From positions 30,901,770 through 30,965,769 of the forward strand of contig JAFMSR010000010.1 of assembly GCA_022818135.1 (NCBI GenBank): a stretch of 64,000 nt of DNA. Direction: 5' to 3'. Numbering within the stretch: the stretch's first letter is position 1; each line of letters starts with the position of its first letter. The DNA comes from Saxidomus purpurata. Taxonomy: Eukaryota; Mollusca; Bivalvia; Venerida; Veneridae. The position numbers and the translations under genes are program-made. Of the stretch, positions 45,922-58,668 are shown piece after piece. A model generated the notes under the pieces. The model had not been told where the DNA came from. It searched no databases and saw nothing but the letters and a program-made list of their open reading frames with translations.

Positions 45922-46240
45922 AAGTTTCAAGTTTTATTTCTGATCAATGCTTATTACAAGCATGTGATCATACAAACATGTACATTTGTTATATTCTAGC
46001 TACAATTAACATGTAATATTTTGAGGAAACATAACACAATTCTGTATATTACAGATATATCAAAATGTAGATTTCTGTGCGATACCTTTATTAGGTACAG
46101 AAAATTTAGGAGAATGAGTCAATTTTTGAAGTGAGATAAAATAATTTTACAAAAGGAGGCAAGTTTTACCAGTTTAGTTTTGTTATTGGTACACATTAAA
46201 TCTCTCAATTTAATCATACTGGCAGAAGAATTATTCTCGT
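45922..46240 (-). mobile_element. 5'-truncated LINE tail inside the right inverted repeat
   Basis: On the minus strand it ends TGATCAGAAATAAAACTTGAAACTTGG, a typical LINE 3' end with AATAAA. It has no counterpart in the left arm. Its coding part is missing, so the family is not known. Confidence 0.45.
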
Positions 46241-46757
46241 TCGTGGTTTAAAAGGGTACCAGTATTATTGGTGCCCGTTTTGGTTAATTTATGCAGTCGC
46301 AGGGTATAAGTATTATTGGTTCCCTTTCTATTTCATTCTTACAAGTCCGTTCATTTAGTTGCATTCGTCTATATGCTTACTGCTATTGATTATGTATAGA
46401 TATATACACTTTACATTTTCACGTAATCACATTATAGCGTATACACACAGACACTAGTTATTTTAAAATGCGTATGTACTTTTCAGTTTAACGTAGGCAA
46501 TTACCATTATAAGCAATGAATGGAAGGCAACTAAAAGTTGTACGCATACACGATGCAGTAGTCAATTATAAGTAGGCACAAATCAATTGCACAATGGCAC
46601 TTGCCATTTAGACAAATGCAGTAATCATTTCTCCAGTTTTAAGCATAGAGCATATCAAAAAGAAACATGTAATATCAGATGGACAAACACACACGTAACA
46701 ATGCAAAATGGGATGTCAGAAGGCTCAGTGTAATTTTTGCATCAAAACTGTTCCATA

Positions 46758-47320
46758 TACAACCCTCGTGCTATTATTCTCCCTGCGGGCCGATTATCAT
46801 CATCACGGCCCGGCCCGGCCCAGCCGCGTATTATCCTCTAAGTACACTTGAACCCACGATTGTGACTGAGATTATATACCGTCCTGCATTATGGCCGAAT
46901 ACGGTGTTCATAACACGCTAAATGCGTTTGAAGCATTGTGGAAATAGCAAAATTTATTTGGCATGGACATTAAAAGAACCTTATTTCAATCTTAGCCGGT
47001 GCGATTCTTGGATTGACAGTTCGAGCAATATATAAAAGTACATCTTACAAAACATGTATTCTTTATTGACATAGGTCTATGTAATGAAAGTAGCAAACAG
47101 ATTTTCCTCAAATTGACAGGCTGGCCTTTACATGTACAATGCAGAGCACAACATAAAAGTAAGTCTTTATATAAACAGGTATACCTTTTAGAGTGTTCGC
47201 AATGACATATGGAAATAATGGACAACTTTTCTTCAAAGTGTTAGGAGGTGATAAGACGACTGCGAGAAACAAGTTAGCTGCTTAAAAAAGCATCAAATGG
47301 GTTATGCCGGATGGGTAGGA
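46758..47320. other. Spacer between duplication units, no gene seen
   Basis: Contains a short GC-rich run (GGCCCGGCCCGGCCC near 46806) and otherwise AT-rich DNA. No conserved frame or named repeat is seen. Confidence 0.4.
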
Positions 47321-47322
47321 AT

Positions 47323-47359
47323 CAGGGTCCGTATATTACAATGTAATATACGGACCCTG
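47323..47359. repeat. Perfect 18-bp palindrome with one-base loop
   Basis: CAGGGTCCGTATATTACA and its exact complement are separated by a single A. It is probably the tip of a larger diverged hairpin or a MITE remnant. Confidence 0.9.
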
Positions 47360-47923
47360 GTAGAATACATGAACATAGCATGAGAGCCACGATATCCCTA
47401 TAAGGTCACCATTCGAACCAATTTCGGAGCTTGCAGGCAGATTCTTTTCCATTTGAAAAGTGTTGATGGTGATGGATCCCGTGAGAAGTTGATGCTGAGA
47501 GATTAATGCAAATGAAGATTAGATTAAGCTGAATATACTGTGACAGGACCAAACGTACATACAAAAGGAGGCGCAAAGTATGTAGTTCATGAGGTAATCT
47601 AAAAAATACTGAGTTAAGTTCTTTTTAAAACTTTAAAACGAGATTACATAACCATTGATCGAATTAATAATTGATAAGTTTTATAATCATCTACTATAAT
47701 TAGGCTAATTATTTTAAGACTAAACGGAATAACGCCATTAAAAAAATCCAACAAAAACGTTTCACTCCTTACACATGTTTTCAAACAGATCAACATATCG
47801 GTCGTACAAAATAACAGATGATAACTTAGAACATTTTCAACATGCGATATCACCGACCGAATGCAATATTTAGTAAATCGATTGCTCTACGTGCAATTTT
47901 GGTTTTGTTGTTCTCTGCGTCGC

Positions 47924-47933
47924 TTTATAAATT
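47924..47933 (+). promoter_or_regulatory. Possible TATA-like element upstream of Wntless copy 2
   Basis: TTTATAAATT lies about 75 nt before the ATG at 48006. The homologous place in copy 1 (about 2096-2106) reads TTTTAAAATC, so the TATA-like core is lost. A further 28-bp block just upstream is absent from copy 1. No transcript start is known here, so function is only inferred. Confidence 0.3.
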
Positions 47934-48005
47934 AAGGAACCAGCAAGTAAATTTTGCTATTTCCGGTCGCAATAAAAGTTAATTTTCAGTGAAGTAATAA
48001 AGACA

Positions 48006-51000
48006 ATGGCAGGCGTAGTTTTAGAGACTTTAAGCTGGAAGAAGTTGATTATGTTAGGATTTTTATTGTTGTTCCTTTTGATATCATTCTTCCTGATTGG
48101 AGGTTTAGTAGGTAAGTTTAAAATCAATAAGTTTTCCTCGTAATTGGTAAATCAAAGGCAATTATGTGGGTGGGGTATACATGTATATGTACTGAGTCAC
48201 ATATAAGATTCTTCTTTGTTAGATATTTTTCTTCTCAGTGTTATTTAAAAGTTTGATTACTTCGAGGGAGTGCAAATTATGAACATGTACCTCTAAAATA
48301 CACGGTCCAAATTTATGTAGATAATACTAGATTTATCTTTTTAAAACCCGAAACTCGACACAATTTTAACAGTTTAAGATGGTTATATTATAGTGATATT
48401 ACTGGAATTGTGTCACTGTCCGCGTGGCGTGTGTAGATGTGGTCTACTAAATAACTTGACTGGACATGACTGGTACAGTTGTAATTACTGTATTTAGCTC
48501 GAGTAGTTTGTGACAATTTGTTATGTTTCATTTCAGCACCAAACCCTTCCAATGTTGTACATGTTCTTGGTACAAAATGTGTGAATAAGGGTGGAATTGG
48601 TAATAAGGAATGGTTCATACCAAGAGGATCAGGACCAGAAAAATGCATCCAGTATGACAATCTGGATGATCCAGAGATTGAGGATGACAGGGTCTCAGCT
48701 AATCAGGTAAATTGAAGATAACAGCTCAGTGGCTAGGTTTTTCTTTACACAATAAGCCAAGCCTGTGTAAGATGTACATAACCTGAAAACTACTGGCTGG
48801 AATTCAATACAACTTCATACAATGGTCAAGCACAATGAAAGGAAGTGGACTGTTACTGTAGAAGAACCATAACTCTATTTTAACTCGTTACATAGTTATT
48901 GCCATGAACCATAACTCTATTTAAGTGTTTTTGACAAATCAGTCTTGCTGGGGTATTAATCATATTAAATTTTAGTGATAGGCCTAGTTTGGAGTTGGAA
49001 TTAAACAATTTTTGTGTCACCCTTTCGGAGAAAAGGCAATACATAGGGATCACTTTGACCGTCAGTCCGTCCGTCCGTCACAAAAACACGTTGGCTATAA
49101 CTTTGCTATTTCTTAGATTTGTTAACCAAACTTTCAAATTGCATCAATTGCTTATGAAATGAGGGTTGTGATGCCACCAAATGTTTTAGGTCAAGGTCAT
49201 ATTTGACAGAGTTATGCCCCTTTTTTGTACTTAGATTTTGGCTATAACTTTGCCATTTCTCAAGATTTCTTCATCAAACTTTCAAATCGTATTGCTTATG
49301 ACAAAATGATTGTGATGCTGCCAAGGTTTTAGAGTCAATGTCATATTTAACAGAGTTATGCCCCTTTTTGTACTTGGTTTTCATCACGAAAACTTTAAGT
49401 TGGCTATAACTTTGCCGTTCCTTAAGATTTCTTCATCAAACTTTTAAATTGCTTTGCTTATAACTAAGGTCATGATGCTGCCAATTTTTGTAGATCAAGG
49501 TCATATTTGACAGAGTTATGCCCCTTTTTTTATCCCCCTGCCGAAGGCGAAGGGGATATTAATAATGGTCTCCATCCGTCCGTCCGTGTTTCCGTCCCAA
49601 TTTTGTCTGGAGCATAACTCCACGAGTACTGGCGGGTTTTTCTTCAAACTTAATGCACTGACAGAGCACATTGGGAGGAAGTGCAGTGTGTAAGAACAAT
49701 AACTCTACCTTGCCTTCTTTTCGAGTTATTCCCCTTTATCAGATTTACTTTAAAAGTTTTGTCCAGAGCATAACTCCAAAAGTACTTGAGGGATTTTCTT
49801 CAAACTTAATACACTGATAAAGCACATTGGTAGGAAGTGCATTGTGCAAGAACAATAACTCTACCTTGCCTACTTTTAGAGTTATTCCCCTTTATCAGTT
49901 TTACTTTAAAAGTTTTGTCCAGAGCATAACTCCAAAAGTACTTGAGGGATTTACTTCAAACTTAATACACTGACATAGCACATTGGTAGGAAGTGCAGTG
50001 TGCAAGAACAATAACTCTACCTTGCCTACTTTTAGAGTTATTCCCCTTTATCAGATTTACTTGAAACAAAAATTCCAGAGCATAACTCCAAAAGTACTCG
50101 AGGGATTTACTTCAAACTTAATACACTGATAAAGCACGTTGGTAGGAAGTGCAGTGTGCAAGAACAATAACTCTACCTTGCCTACTTTTAGAGTTATTCC
50201 CCTTTATCAGTTTTACTTTAAAAGTTTTGACCAGAGCATAACTCCAAAAGTACTTGAGGGATTTACTTCAAACTTAATGCACTGACATAGCACATTGGTA
50301 GGAAGTGCAGTGTGCAAGAACAATAACTCTACCTTGCCTACTTTTAGAGTTATTCCCCTTTATCAGATTTACTTGAAACAAAAATTCCAGAGCATAACTC
50401 CAAAAGTACTTGAGGGATTTTCTTCAAACTTAATACACTGACATAGCACATTGGTAGGAAGTGCAGTGTGTAAGAACAATAACTCTACCTTGCCTACTTT
50501 TAGAGTTATTCCCCTTTATCAGATTTACTTGAAAAACAATTTCCGGAGCATAACTCCAAAAGTACTTGAGGGATTTTCTTCAAACTTAATACACTGACAT
50601 AGCACATTGGTAGGAAGTGCAGTGTGCAAAAACAATAACTCTACCTTGCCTACTTTTAGTCAAATAGAAAAATATCATACCTATACTGATAATGAACATT
50701 AATATAATTTTGCAAACCTTCTCTTCATTGCCTTATTCTTTTTCCACTTATTTGAAAACTACTCAGCATGACCATAACTATACGGCCTTTTAAGGATTTC
50801 CTTTCACCAAGTAAAATGCTTGCATAGACTAAGGTTCATGGTGCATGTAACTTCTTCCCAGATCAGGGATTAACATGTGAAAGTTATGGCCCTTGTTGTA
50901 CTTGGATTTTGTCACGAAATCATTTGTTATTCTGACAAAATGTAAGAGGGCGACACAAGTGTTCTACTGAACACCCATCTAGTTTACCTTTCATAGAATA

Positions 51001-54000
51001 GATGTCAAGACCTGTTGCAGCAAGCAACCATACATGTATTACGGACCAAATAAAACTGACAAACTCATCATCACGTCAAATTGAGATTTACCTTTGATAA
51101 ACAGTTGCCATGGTACTACATTTGTATATTATATTTGTTAATACAATGTAATTGCCTAACGATGCAGCTGACATATAATTTATGATTTCAAGATTGTGTT
51201 TTCATTCTGGATGCCTCACGTGAGGGATGGACGGCAACTGGACTTCAGTCGTTGGCAACAGACGATGATAGCTGTGCTCCAGCTTGAAATTATTTTTGAT
51301 GAAAAGGTTCAAGTGGGTAAGTAAGTTTTTTTTCTGGTTAATGAATTTTCATATAGTTATGGAATACTGTATCCATGGTACTTCGGTCATGCATGGAAGG
51401 ATTTTAAAATTACATGGCACAACTGTTGAGCACATGGAGAGGACACAGACTGTGAAACACCTCTTTCAAGGGCATTTGTCACTTGTGAGGGACAGGTCCT
51501 TGTAGTGCTAGGTACATTTGTACTAGGTGTATATATAATAAGTTTTAGAATAATGCTGTTTAAAAAAGCCTTCAGAATTTGTTGTTACCTCTTCCTTTTT
51601 TTCCTGCAGTTTATTGTCATACACTGAACTTGCTCTGAGAAGTTTACAATATAAAACAACCTTGCCCACAAGAACGTCAAAGTTTGGTCTCAACATATCA
51701 TCAGTTCGTTCTTTTATTTCAGAGGAAGATGCTACTATTCAGTTAGATGCAAGGATAGGGTACAGGAATAAAGATGAAGATGTTAATGATTGGAAGGAAC
51801 TAGCAAGCTCTCTGGAGGAACGACAACTAAACTGTAGAATGGAAGGAAAGGTGTGTTTAAAGACAAACGCTACAGTTTCATAATTTTTTTCAAGCATTGA
51901 GAATTTTATGAAATTTGGTTTGTTGTTAGGATAAAACCTGATAAGTCAGAATATAAAATAAAAAAGTTAAGTCACCAGCATTATTTATAAGTAATGGACA
52001 TTTAATGGAGTTTACCTTCAAAAGCAGTGAAAATGACCCTCATGTTTATCAGTAATACAACTCTGGAATCACCATTGTCTTATTATATTTGGCAAGAATT
52101 CACTTAGTTGTGTGGGTGGGGTATATCATATATATCTTTCAACAAGACAGAGAGAAAAAGGTTCTAAAATTATATTATAAGGTTGACAACCTTTGGACCC
52201 AATCAGTTTGTACAGTGTAATATAACAGGCGAATGTTTAGTGTAATATAGTATATGCTACTTGCATTGTCAAAGACTGCATCTCTCATGTATTTCAGAAA
52301 GAGAATGGCTACGCCTATGACTGTGATTTGCTGTCATTCTTTGAGCTTGGCAGCATCCACTATGACTATTACTTGATAAATCTCAAAGTACCAGTGGAAC
52401 CATACAAGGGTATCAACATGGGAATTGGAAAGTTAAGGGATGTCACTATGGTTGTGAGTTTGTTTTGTTTATATACATAGAGCTAATACTATGATTATTG
52501 ATTTCTAAATAGTAAAAATTAAAAGCAATCCCAGCAAGCAACATAATCAACACAGTCAGCAGTGTTAAACTCCAAACTACCCACATGTATTGAAATGTAC
52601 CCAGTATCACAAACGGCACAAATTCAAAACCTAAATAATGCACGCAAACACACAGCAGATACATGCGCTAACATAGGGTTACTGACTAGATGTTGGTCAG
52701 CTACCTATGGGGAGGGTGGGGGGGGGGGGGGGGGTTTTTGTGTGGGGGGGTGGGTTTTATTTATTTAATTTTGGCAGTGAATGGTGGGGGCAATTGTTAT
52801 AACGGTTTAAACCAAACAAGACAGTTATTGATATTTAGATTAAAGACATTTACAGACAAGAGTTTATACTAATTGATTTTAGCTCGATTGTAAAGAAAGC
52901 TTGTAGCTTATCGAGTCACTCTCGAGTCTGCTTCCTGGAAAAACCAGCACTGTTGTCATATGAGAAGGTACGGTTGTGACCCTAGCCAGGCTTGAACCCT
53001 TAACCTCTGGGATAAGTGGCAGACACTTAAACTTTTACACCACCCTTCCTTACAGTTGATATAGGTTGTCTGTCACAAAATGTTAAATGGAGATTTAAAG
53101 GTATTCTATAGAACAACAGTTACAAACATAAAGGATTTGAATACAAAATGTACTAGATATCTGCCATAGTGTTTGGTCCCTTCAGTATACTGTAGTTTGG
53201 AGTCCTACTTTTACTAAAGATGTTCTGTTTCTACAGGCGATACATCAGAATGGAGGCTTTACGAAGGTATGGTTGTCTATCAAGACAGTCATGTTCCCAA
53301 TGATACTGGCAGTGTTGATATGGTACTGGAGGAGGATTTCTCTGCTTACACGACCTGCCAATTTGCTGGAAAGGTATGCAAATACAATTCATGTAACCAG
53401 TTATAAACCTGGTTTTACAAAAAAAAACGCACAAAACATAACGGTTATTAATAAGGCATATGTGTGAGGATGGGCTTGGAACTTTATGTTTCAAAAACAA
53501 ATATCATTCTGCCAGCTGGAGTGTCAATGTTCAAATTATTTAGGATAAAGAAAGAGTAATTTAGATGTTTTAAAATGGAAAAAACTGAATTTTTATCTTT
53601 ATTTGCTTTAAAACTACCAAGTTCAGCACTGGACAATATTTCCTGCAATTGCTAGTATCTAACTAGGGGAGTTTTGACAGGGACCACAGAATAAAGAAGA
53701 AAAAACTTACCATGTGTCATCAGGCAAACCACAAAATAGGCCCTTCAGTCAATATGAAATAATTCTTAAGACACTGTTACAGTTTTTGAGGTATTTCAGA
53801 ACAGGAAGTGAAATCAATGTGACCTATAAATAGCACATTGAAATCTCTATCATTTATTGACACTGGTATTTTGGTTTCAGAACACTGTTCTCCCTGGGTA
53901 TTGCCATGTCAGTTTTAAATTGTAAGTATAGCTGTATTAAGAAATGCTTCTGTTTTATTCTGCTTAGTTGTTGTCGTAAGGGTTAATATTTAAAAAAAAT

Positions 54001-57000
54001 GGCTTCTGTCTTGAAAGAAATTGTAAAATGGCATCAGCCGCATGTTTGACAGATTTCATGTTACTCAATAACCAGTTCATTTTAAATATTATGGGTAGAA
54101 AGTTTTTGCTTTTGCTGCCTTGACCCAGTTCAGATAGGTTGTAAATTCAGGGTTCTTTTGGCGATGTATTTTTGACACAGTAGGATTTGAACTTTTGTTA
54201 TAAATCGGAAAATTACTAAACAGAGAGGTTCTCTCATATGAGCATTGGGAATTTTATATTATAGGTCCTCTAGAATGGTTTACATTAGTTTTTAACATGC
54301 CGTACATGTTACTGATAACTGACATTAGACAAGGAGGATTCTACGCCATGTTACTAAGTTTCTGGATCATATTCACTGGAGAACATATCATGGTAAGTTA
54401 GAAGTTTGTTGCTAGTTTCTGATGAAATAAAGTAATCTTTTGAAAAACTCAGCAGAAGGGGGCGGGGGGGCTTGAAACTGGGTACTACACTTGAACATAA
54501 TGTATTGAATAACTATGTTATATACCTATAAATATTCTGTCAAAATTACAGCCATTATTGAACCATCAAATACGGCCTACCAGAAAGAAAAATCTGTATT
54601 GTATGTGAGTGCAATACGGACGGTGCGGCATTATTTGTAAGAATGCATTCAATTGGCCCTAAAATACACATGGCGTTAATAACGTTGCTTTTGACTGGGT
54701 CGTTACTGCTTGTTAATAAGATGACGTCAATAAATTGACGCACACGTATATTTCACGCTAAAAAGAGTTTTTCTTCAATTTTAAGCTTAAAATGTCAATT
54801 TAATTTGGTATAATCGCACAAACAAGTGTCAAAATGTATATAATAAAAGGGTCATTAGAATAGAAACGTCATCCATAAGCCGGATTGGCTTTCGTTGAGG
54901 TCGGATCTTACTTGTGCTAAGCAACTCGAGCAAATCCAGCATGCTGGATCACACTACTATACTAATAACCCTATTATGTTTACATGGTGCTTTTGAAGAA
55001 ATTGTTTGAAGTATAATTCAAGTAAAATTATGTTTTGCGCCCATATACATAAGTAGTTACGACTAATGCACAGTCAGAGTAGTGGCTGTACGAAATATTA
55101 TAACATACATTCTAGGACCAGACAGAAAGAAACAGACTGGTTCTATACTGGAAACATCTGTTGGCTGTTGTAATTGGCTGCTTCTGTATGCTGCTCTTTG
55201 AACTCTCTGAAAGGTAACCAGTCTTATTTTCTCTGTGAATCCCAACAGCAACTCTGAATCTAAAGGCAATGTAAGTTGAATGCAGAAGAGTATACTGTGT
55301 TGTCCCGTTAGATATAAAAGATGCTGAATCAGTGGTGTATTCATGTGTTTTCTTAGACTTGTTACGGCTTTATTTATTACAACTTTTGACTATCAAAAAC
55401 ATGTTCTTGAAAATGATAACAAGCTGTTTCTACAGTCAGTAGCAAGATGTGTTGTTTATGTGAACGTCATTTAGTAGTTTACAAAATTGTGTTTGTACAT
55501 GGAGAGGAACATTAGTAGACACAGTATATTGTACAGACTCCTGTGAGAAACATTGCCTTTATGTTCCTTCTGAGGTAAATCTAACACCTTTTATAGGGGC
55601 TTCCTCTGGGTTTTTTTTGGGTTGGGGGGGGTTGGGTTTTTTTTGTAAAACTCTGTCTTCACATTTTCGCAGAAATATGCAGTATTTGATGAAATGCTAC
55701 AACATTTTTGTTCCAGAGGTGTACAGTTGGCTAACCCATTCTTCAGTATCTGGGTGACCGGAGTGGGATCAAAACTGGCTGTATCCTTTACAAAGATTTC
55801 AGACAGATTTATATATAAGCTGGTGGGCATGGTTGTGTTATTTGCTGTCAGCATTATCTAAGCTTCCAGTTTTCCCGTACGTATTTCACTGCAAATAAAG
55901 TATGTAAAAGTCATTTTCTTTTGTTTGATGTCTGTCATTTTAAAGCAACTCTATTGTTTTATCAACATACAAATCGTCACATTATAATGATTATTTTATT
56001 GGCAAGAAATGTTTATTCTTGCTTTAAACATATGGAGAAAGTACTTACTTCCTTAACACGCCCTCAGCTATCATTTATTATCATAGCAACTATAGCAGCA
56101 GCAAGCTATTTCTTCTTCCTCTGTTACATGATCTTCCAAGTGTTCAGAAACATTAGTGCCAAGAAAACAGCCCTACCATCAATGAGCAGTGGAAGAAGGT
56201 TGTATTATATGGTAAGTTAGGATAAGTGTTTACTGTATTTAAGGGGAACAAAGTTGTCTTATCAAAAGGGCAAAGGGTGCTCTTAAAAAAGGCAGGGCAC
56301 TGCAGAATAGGGGCAGGGTGCCGCGCCCAGCTATTTAGGCCTAGCTGTAACACTGCCTTTAATATAACCTGTACAATGCAACTTGCCAGTAAGGACACTT
56401 AATTTGAATGACATTTGTGATGTAAAGACCCATTTCCACTAGCAGTGTAACAGTGCTCTTTTCTTACGGTACAATATGTATCACCATACACCATCGAGAT
56501 ATGATACATAACGATACAATATGATACATCTATAGTTACAAGCAGTTGAATGGATTTAAAATCGAATTTAATAAATAAAGGGTCTTAGAGTCAGTCTATG
56601 ACTACTTCATAGAACAGGATTAAGACTATTACGTATTTATAATCTCAAACAAATTCTAAACATGAACTAAAATTCAGCCATAAGATGAACTTTGACATTC
56701 TGTGATCAGAATGCTGACTAGATTCAACATAGCAAAATGCAATGTAAGACAAATTGGATATTGTCACACTATGGTTATAATGTTCTTTATATAGAGTGAC
56801 TCCATACTATAACATAACAGGCACTGTCCTGATTCAGAAGCAACAAACAGTTTATAATAATTGACTAGAAAATACACAAGTATTTCCAAACTGGCGACAT
56901 AAATTTTACGAGTGCATTTTTCAGCTCCATACTAGGGGCAGACATTAGGGGTAGCTGAATCCGGCCACCTGGACTATGGTCTTGGTAGCCGGCACTACAT

Positions 57001-58668
57001 TTTATAACGAGTTACGCTGACTCATTCTGTAATACATAAGAGTTTCACTCATATTGTATTAATTTTGGGTCATGGGTTTTGAAGTAAGTGCAAAAAAGAT
57101 TACAAATCTATGAAATATTCTATATTTAGGAAGTAAGCAGAGACTCAATGTATAAACAATGAGTCACACTAAACGAAAGTTTATGATGATCATCTATTCA
57201 AATTTGTTCATACTTTTCACTGTTTACAATTACAGGGTTTGATATACAGATTCAAGTTCCTGATGCTGACCACTCTGGTATGTGCAGCACTGACTGTTGT
57301 GTTCTTCATTATAAGTCAGTTGAGCGAGGGACAGTGGAAATGGGGAGATGAAGATCCAAACCTGGAGTACACAAGTGCTTTCTTCACTGGTAAGTCCTAC
57401 TAGAAAGCTTTGTCAAAAAAATGGTAGTTGCTTATAGATACCGTATTTCAGTGCTGTATTTTATTTTACCTTCATGAGATTTGTACAGAACTTGAGAAGT
57501 GCTTGAATTTGAGCCAATCCTTAACAAGAAAACAAAATGTAAATATGTCTTGATAAATTTAGTGTTTACATTTGTATTGCATCATGAAATTTGTGTATCC
57601 AAGAACCAGTGTGACAATCTTTTCATGGAAAGATTCACCAACAACACATTTAGTATATTGGGAACTACTAGCAAGATTATGATATAATTTTCTGTCTTGG
57701 TAACTTTTATACCTGTGTATTAACTGTTATAACAATTTCTTCATTTTTTCGTGTTGCAGGTGTGTATGGTATGTGGAATGTATATGTAATTGGACTGCTG
57801 TCTTTGTATGCACCATCCCATAAACAGTTTGCACCTGAAGGTAAGTACTTTTCTCATTAAATACTCACTTTCTCCAGGCAAATTCATGATTAGATAGATA
57901 TAAAATTGAACACCTTAAGAGATTGTTCTTGGATCAATGCAATAATTTATTTGGTTCAGTGTGAAAGTCTTTTCCCTACTCTCATCCCAGGACCATTCCC
58001 TCATTCTTTGTCCTTTCCTCATAGCCTATACATTCCCTTCTCCTCTGTCCATTCCCTAATTCCCTGCCCATTCCCTAATCCCCTGTCCCTTCATTCTCTA
58101 TCCCTTCCTCATTCTCTGTCCCTTCCCACATTCCCTGACCATTCCCTCATCCCCTGTCCATTCCCTAATCCCCTGTCCCTTCATTCTCTGTCCCTTCCCA
58201 CATTCCCTGTGTAATAACAAAAATAACCAAACTCATAAATAAGGCAATACATCTATTGCCTAAGTATATTCCCCTAGGAGTAACAGTTGATAGATCTGTG
58301 TTATGTCCCCTCAAATGTTATCCAACTGGGAATAAAAAGTCTGAAAAACAGTGATCACTTGAAACATTAGGAAAATAAAATGGCCAAGGACCTTAGCGTT
58401 ACTCCTGAATTGTACAGATGAATTGTAAATTGACACAACAAATTTAGACTGCAACACCCTTCATTTTCAGTAAAAGAAGATATTATTGTTAAAATACATA
58501 CCATTCATTTGTGTTATCTGGTACATGTCTTTGTATATAAATGTTTGTTTGTATTTTGCAGCTACAAGTGACAACAGTCAGGAGGAGGAGGTACAGCTGA
58601 CCTATATGCCGTCAACTTCGGAGGGTTCAACGTTCCAGAGCTTTGCCACCAAAGCTGCGGCTGATTAA
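48006..58668 (+). CDS. WLS: Wntless (Wnt ligand secretion mediator), copy 2, 14 exons, intact
   Basis: Wntless binds lipidated Wnt in the ER/Golgi and escorts it to the plasma membrane. Coding exons: 48006-48111, 48537-48706, 51193-51316, 51723-51850, 52298-52453, 53237-53373, 53881-53921, 54265-54392, 55116-55213, 55717-55780, 56068-56211, 57236-57389, 57760-57840, 58562-58668. All introns are GT-AG, the phases fit, and the sum is 1638 nt (545 residues plus TAA; human WLS is 541). Residues about 14-35 form the N-terminal membrane segment. A luminal Wnt-binding region follows (about 36-230). Seven further hydrophobic segments lie near 244-258, 275-288, 294-327, 345-360, 385-407, 440-461 and 484-500. 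Family hallmarks are visible: [48 protein letters not shown]-like and LYAPSHK. The vertebrate endocytosis motif YEGL appears as YMGL (431-434) across the exon 11/12 junction. The C terminus ends TKAAAD, without the vertebrate KEAQE ER signal. Identification is by recall of the family, not a search. Confidence 0.95.
48779..48935. mobile_element. Single worn pearl core unit (copy 2 intron 2)
   Basis: ACCTGAAAACTACTGGCTGG-ATTCAATACAACTTCATACAATGGTC matches the core unit of the array at 23660-24580. Confidence 0.65.
49005..50985. mobile_element. Two nested pearl-like elements (copy 2 intron 2)
   Basis: The outer element has head GTGTCACCCTTTCGGAG, a GTCCGTCCGTCC run (49066-49078) and units of ~150 bp marked by TTGGCTATAACTTTGC near 49089, 49240 and 49393. 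Its end AGAGGGCGACACAAGTGTTCT lies at 50945-50968. The inner element begins TATCCCCCTGCCGAAGGCGAAGGGGATA (49531) and has seven ~156-bp units marked by AGCATAACTCCAAAAG (49611 to 50547). It interrupts the outer core. Confidence 0.7.
51375..51510. mobile_element. Pearl-like 3' fragment (copy 2 intron 3)
   Basis: GTCATGCATGGAAGGATTTTAAAATTACATGGCAC through GGGCATTTGTCACTTGTGAGGGACAG matches the last unit and end of the 37381-38446 element (38322-38440). Confidence 0.75.
52705..52760 (+). repeat. Long G-run, quadruplex-capable (copy 2 intron 5)
   Basis: Runs of about 17 and 7 G with short T spacers. A similar G/T block lies at 55607-55642 in intron 9. Both are absent from copy 1. Confidence 0.7.
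52880..53055. repeat. Dispersed repeat of SINE-like appearance (copy 2 intron 5)
   Basis: CAGGCTTGAACCCTTAACCTCTGGG resembles a reversed tRNA B-box region, and CTTCCTGGAAAAACCAG is a phrase shared with SINE bodies here. It is absent from copy 1. Class uncertain. Confidence 0.35.
54560..54970. other. Copy-2-specific insertion in intron 8
   Basis: Intron 8 is 135 nt in copy 1 and 723 nt in copy 2. The extra DNA has no coding frame or known ends that I can recognise. Confidence 0.4.
57960..58215. repeat. CCTGTCC-ATTCCCT minisatellite in intron 13 of copy 2
   Basis: Repeats of CCCTGTCCATTCCCTAAT and CTTCATTCTCTGTCCCTTCC, about 15-35 bp each, fill the block. The open frame across it is a by-product of the pyrimidine repeat. 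Confidence 0.75.

Larger units (their letters stand above)
44158..46755. mobile_element. Long-inverted-repeat element with a captured or unknown ORF
   Basis: The ends TGGAACAGTTTTGATGC and GCATCAAAACTGTTCCA are flanked by TA on both sides. The left arm is 44158-44812; the right arm 45743-46755 pairs with it over about 650 bp but is interrupted by a separate insertion (about 45922-46240). The ~930-bp centre (44813-45742) is richer in G and C and carries the minus-strand proline-repeat frame. A TA flank fits Tc1/mariner-like insertion, but no DDE transposase is present, so the class is inferred. Confidence 0.75.

Noticed and set aside
57906..58214. 102-codon plus-strand frame rich in Pro, Ser and Leu
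   Set aside because: It only reflects the pyrimidine minisatellite in Wntless intron 13; the same region in copy 1 has unrelated frames.
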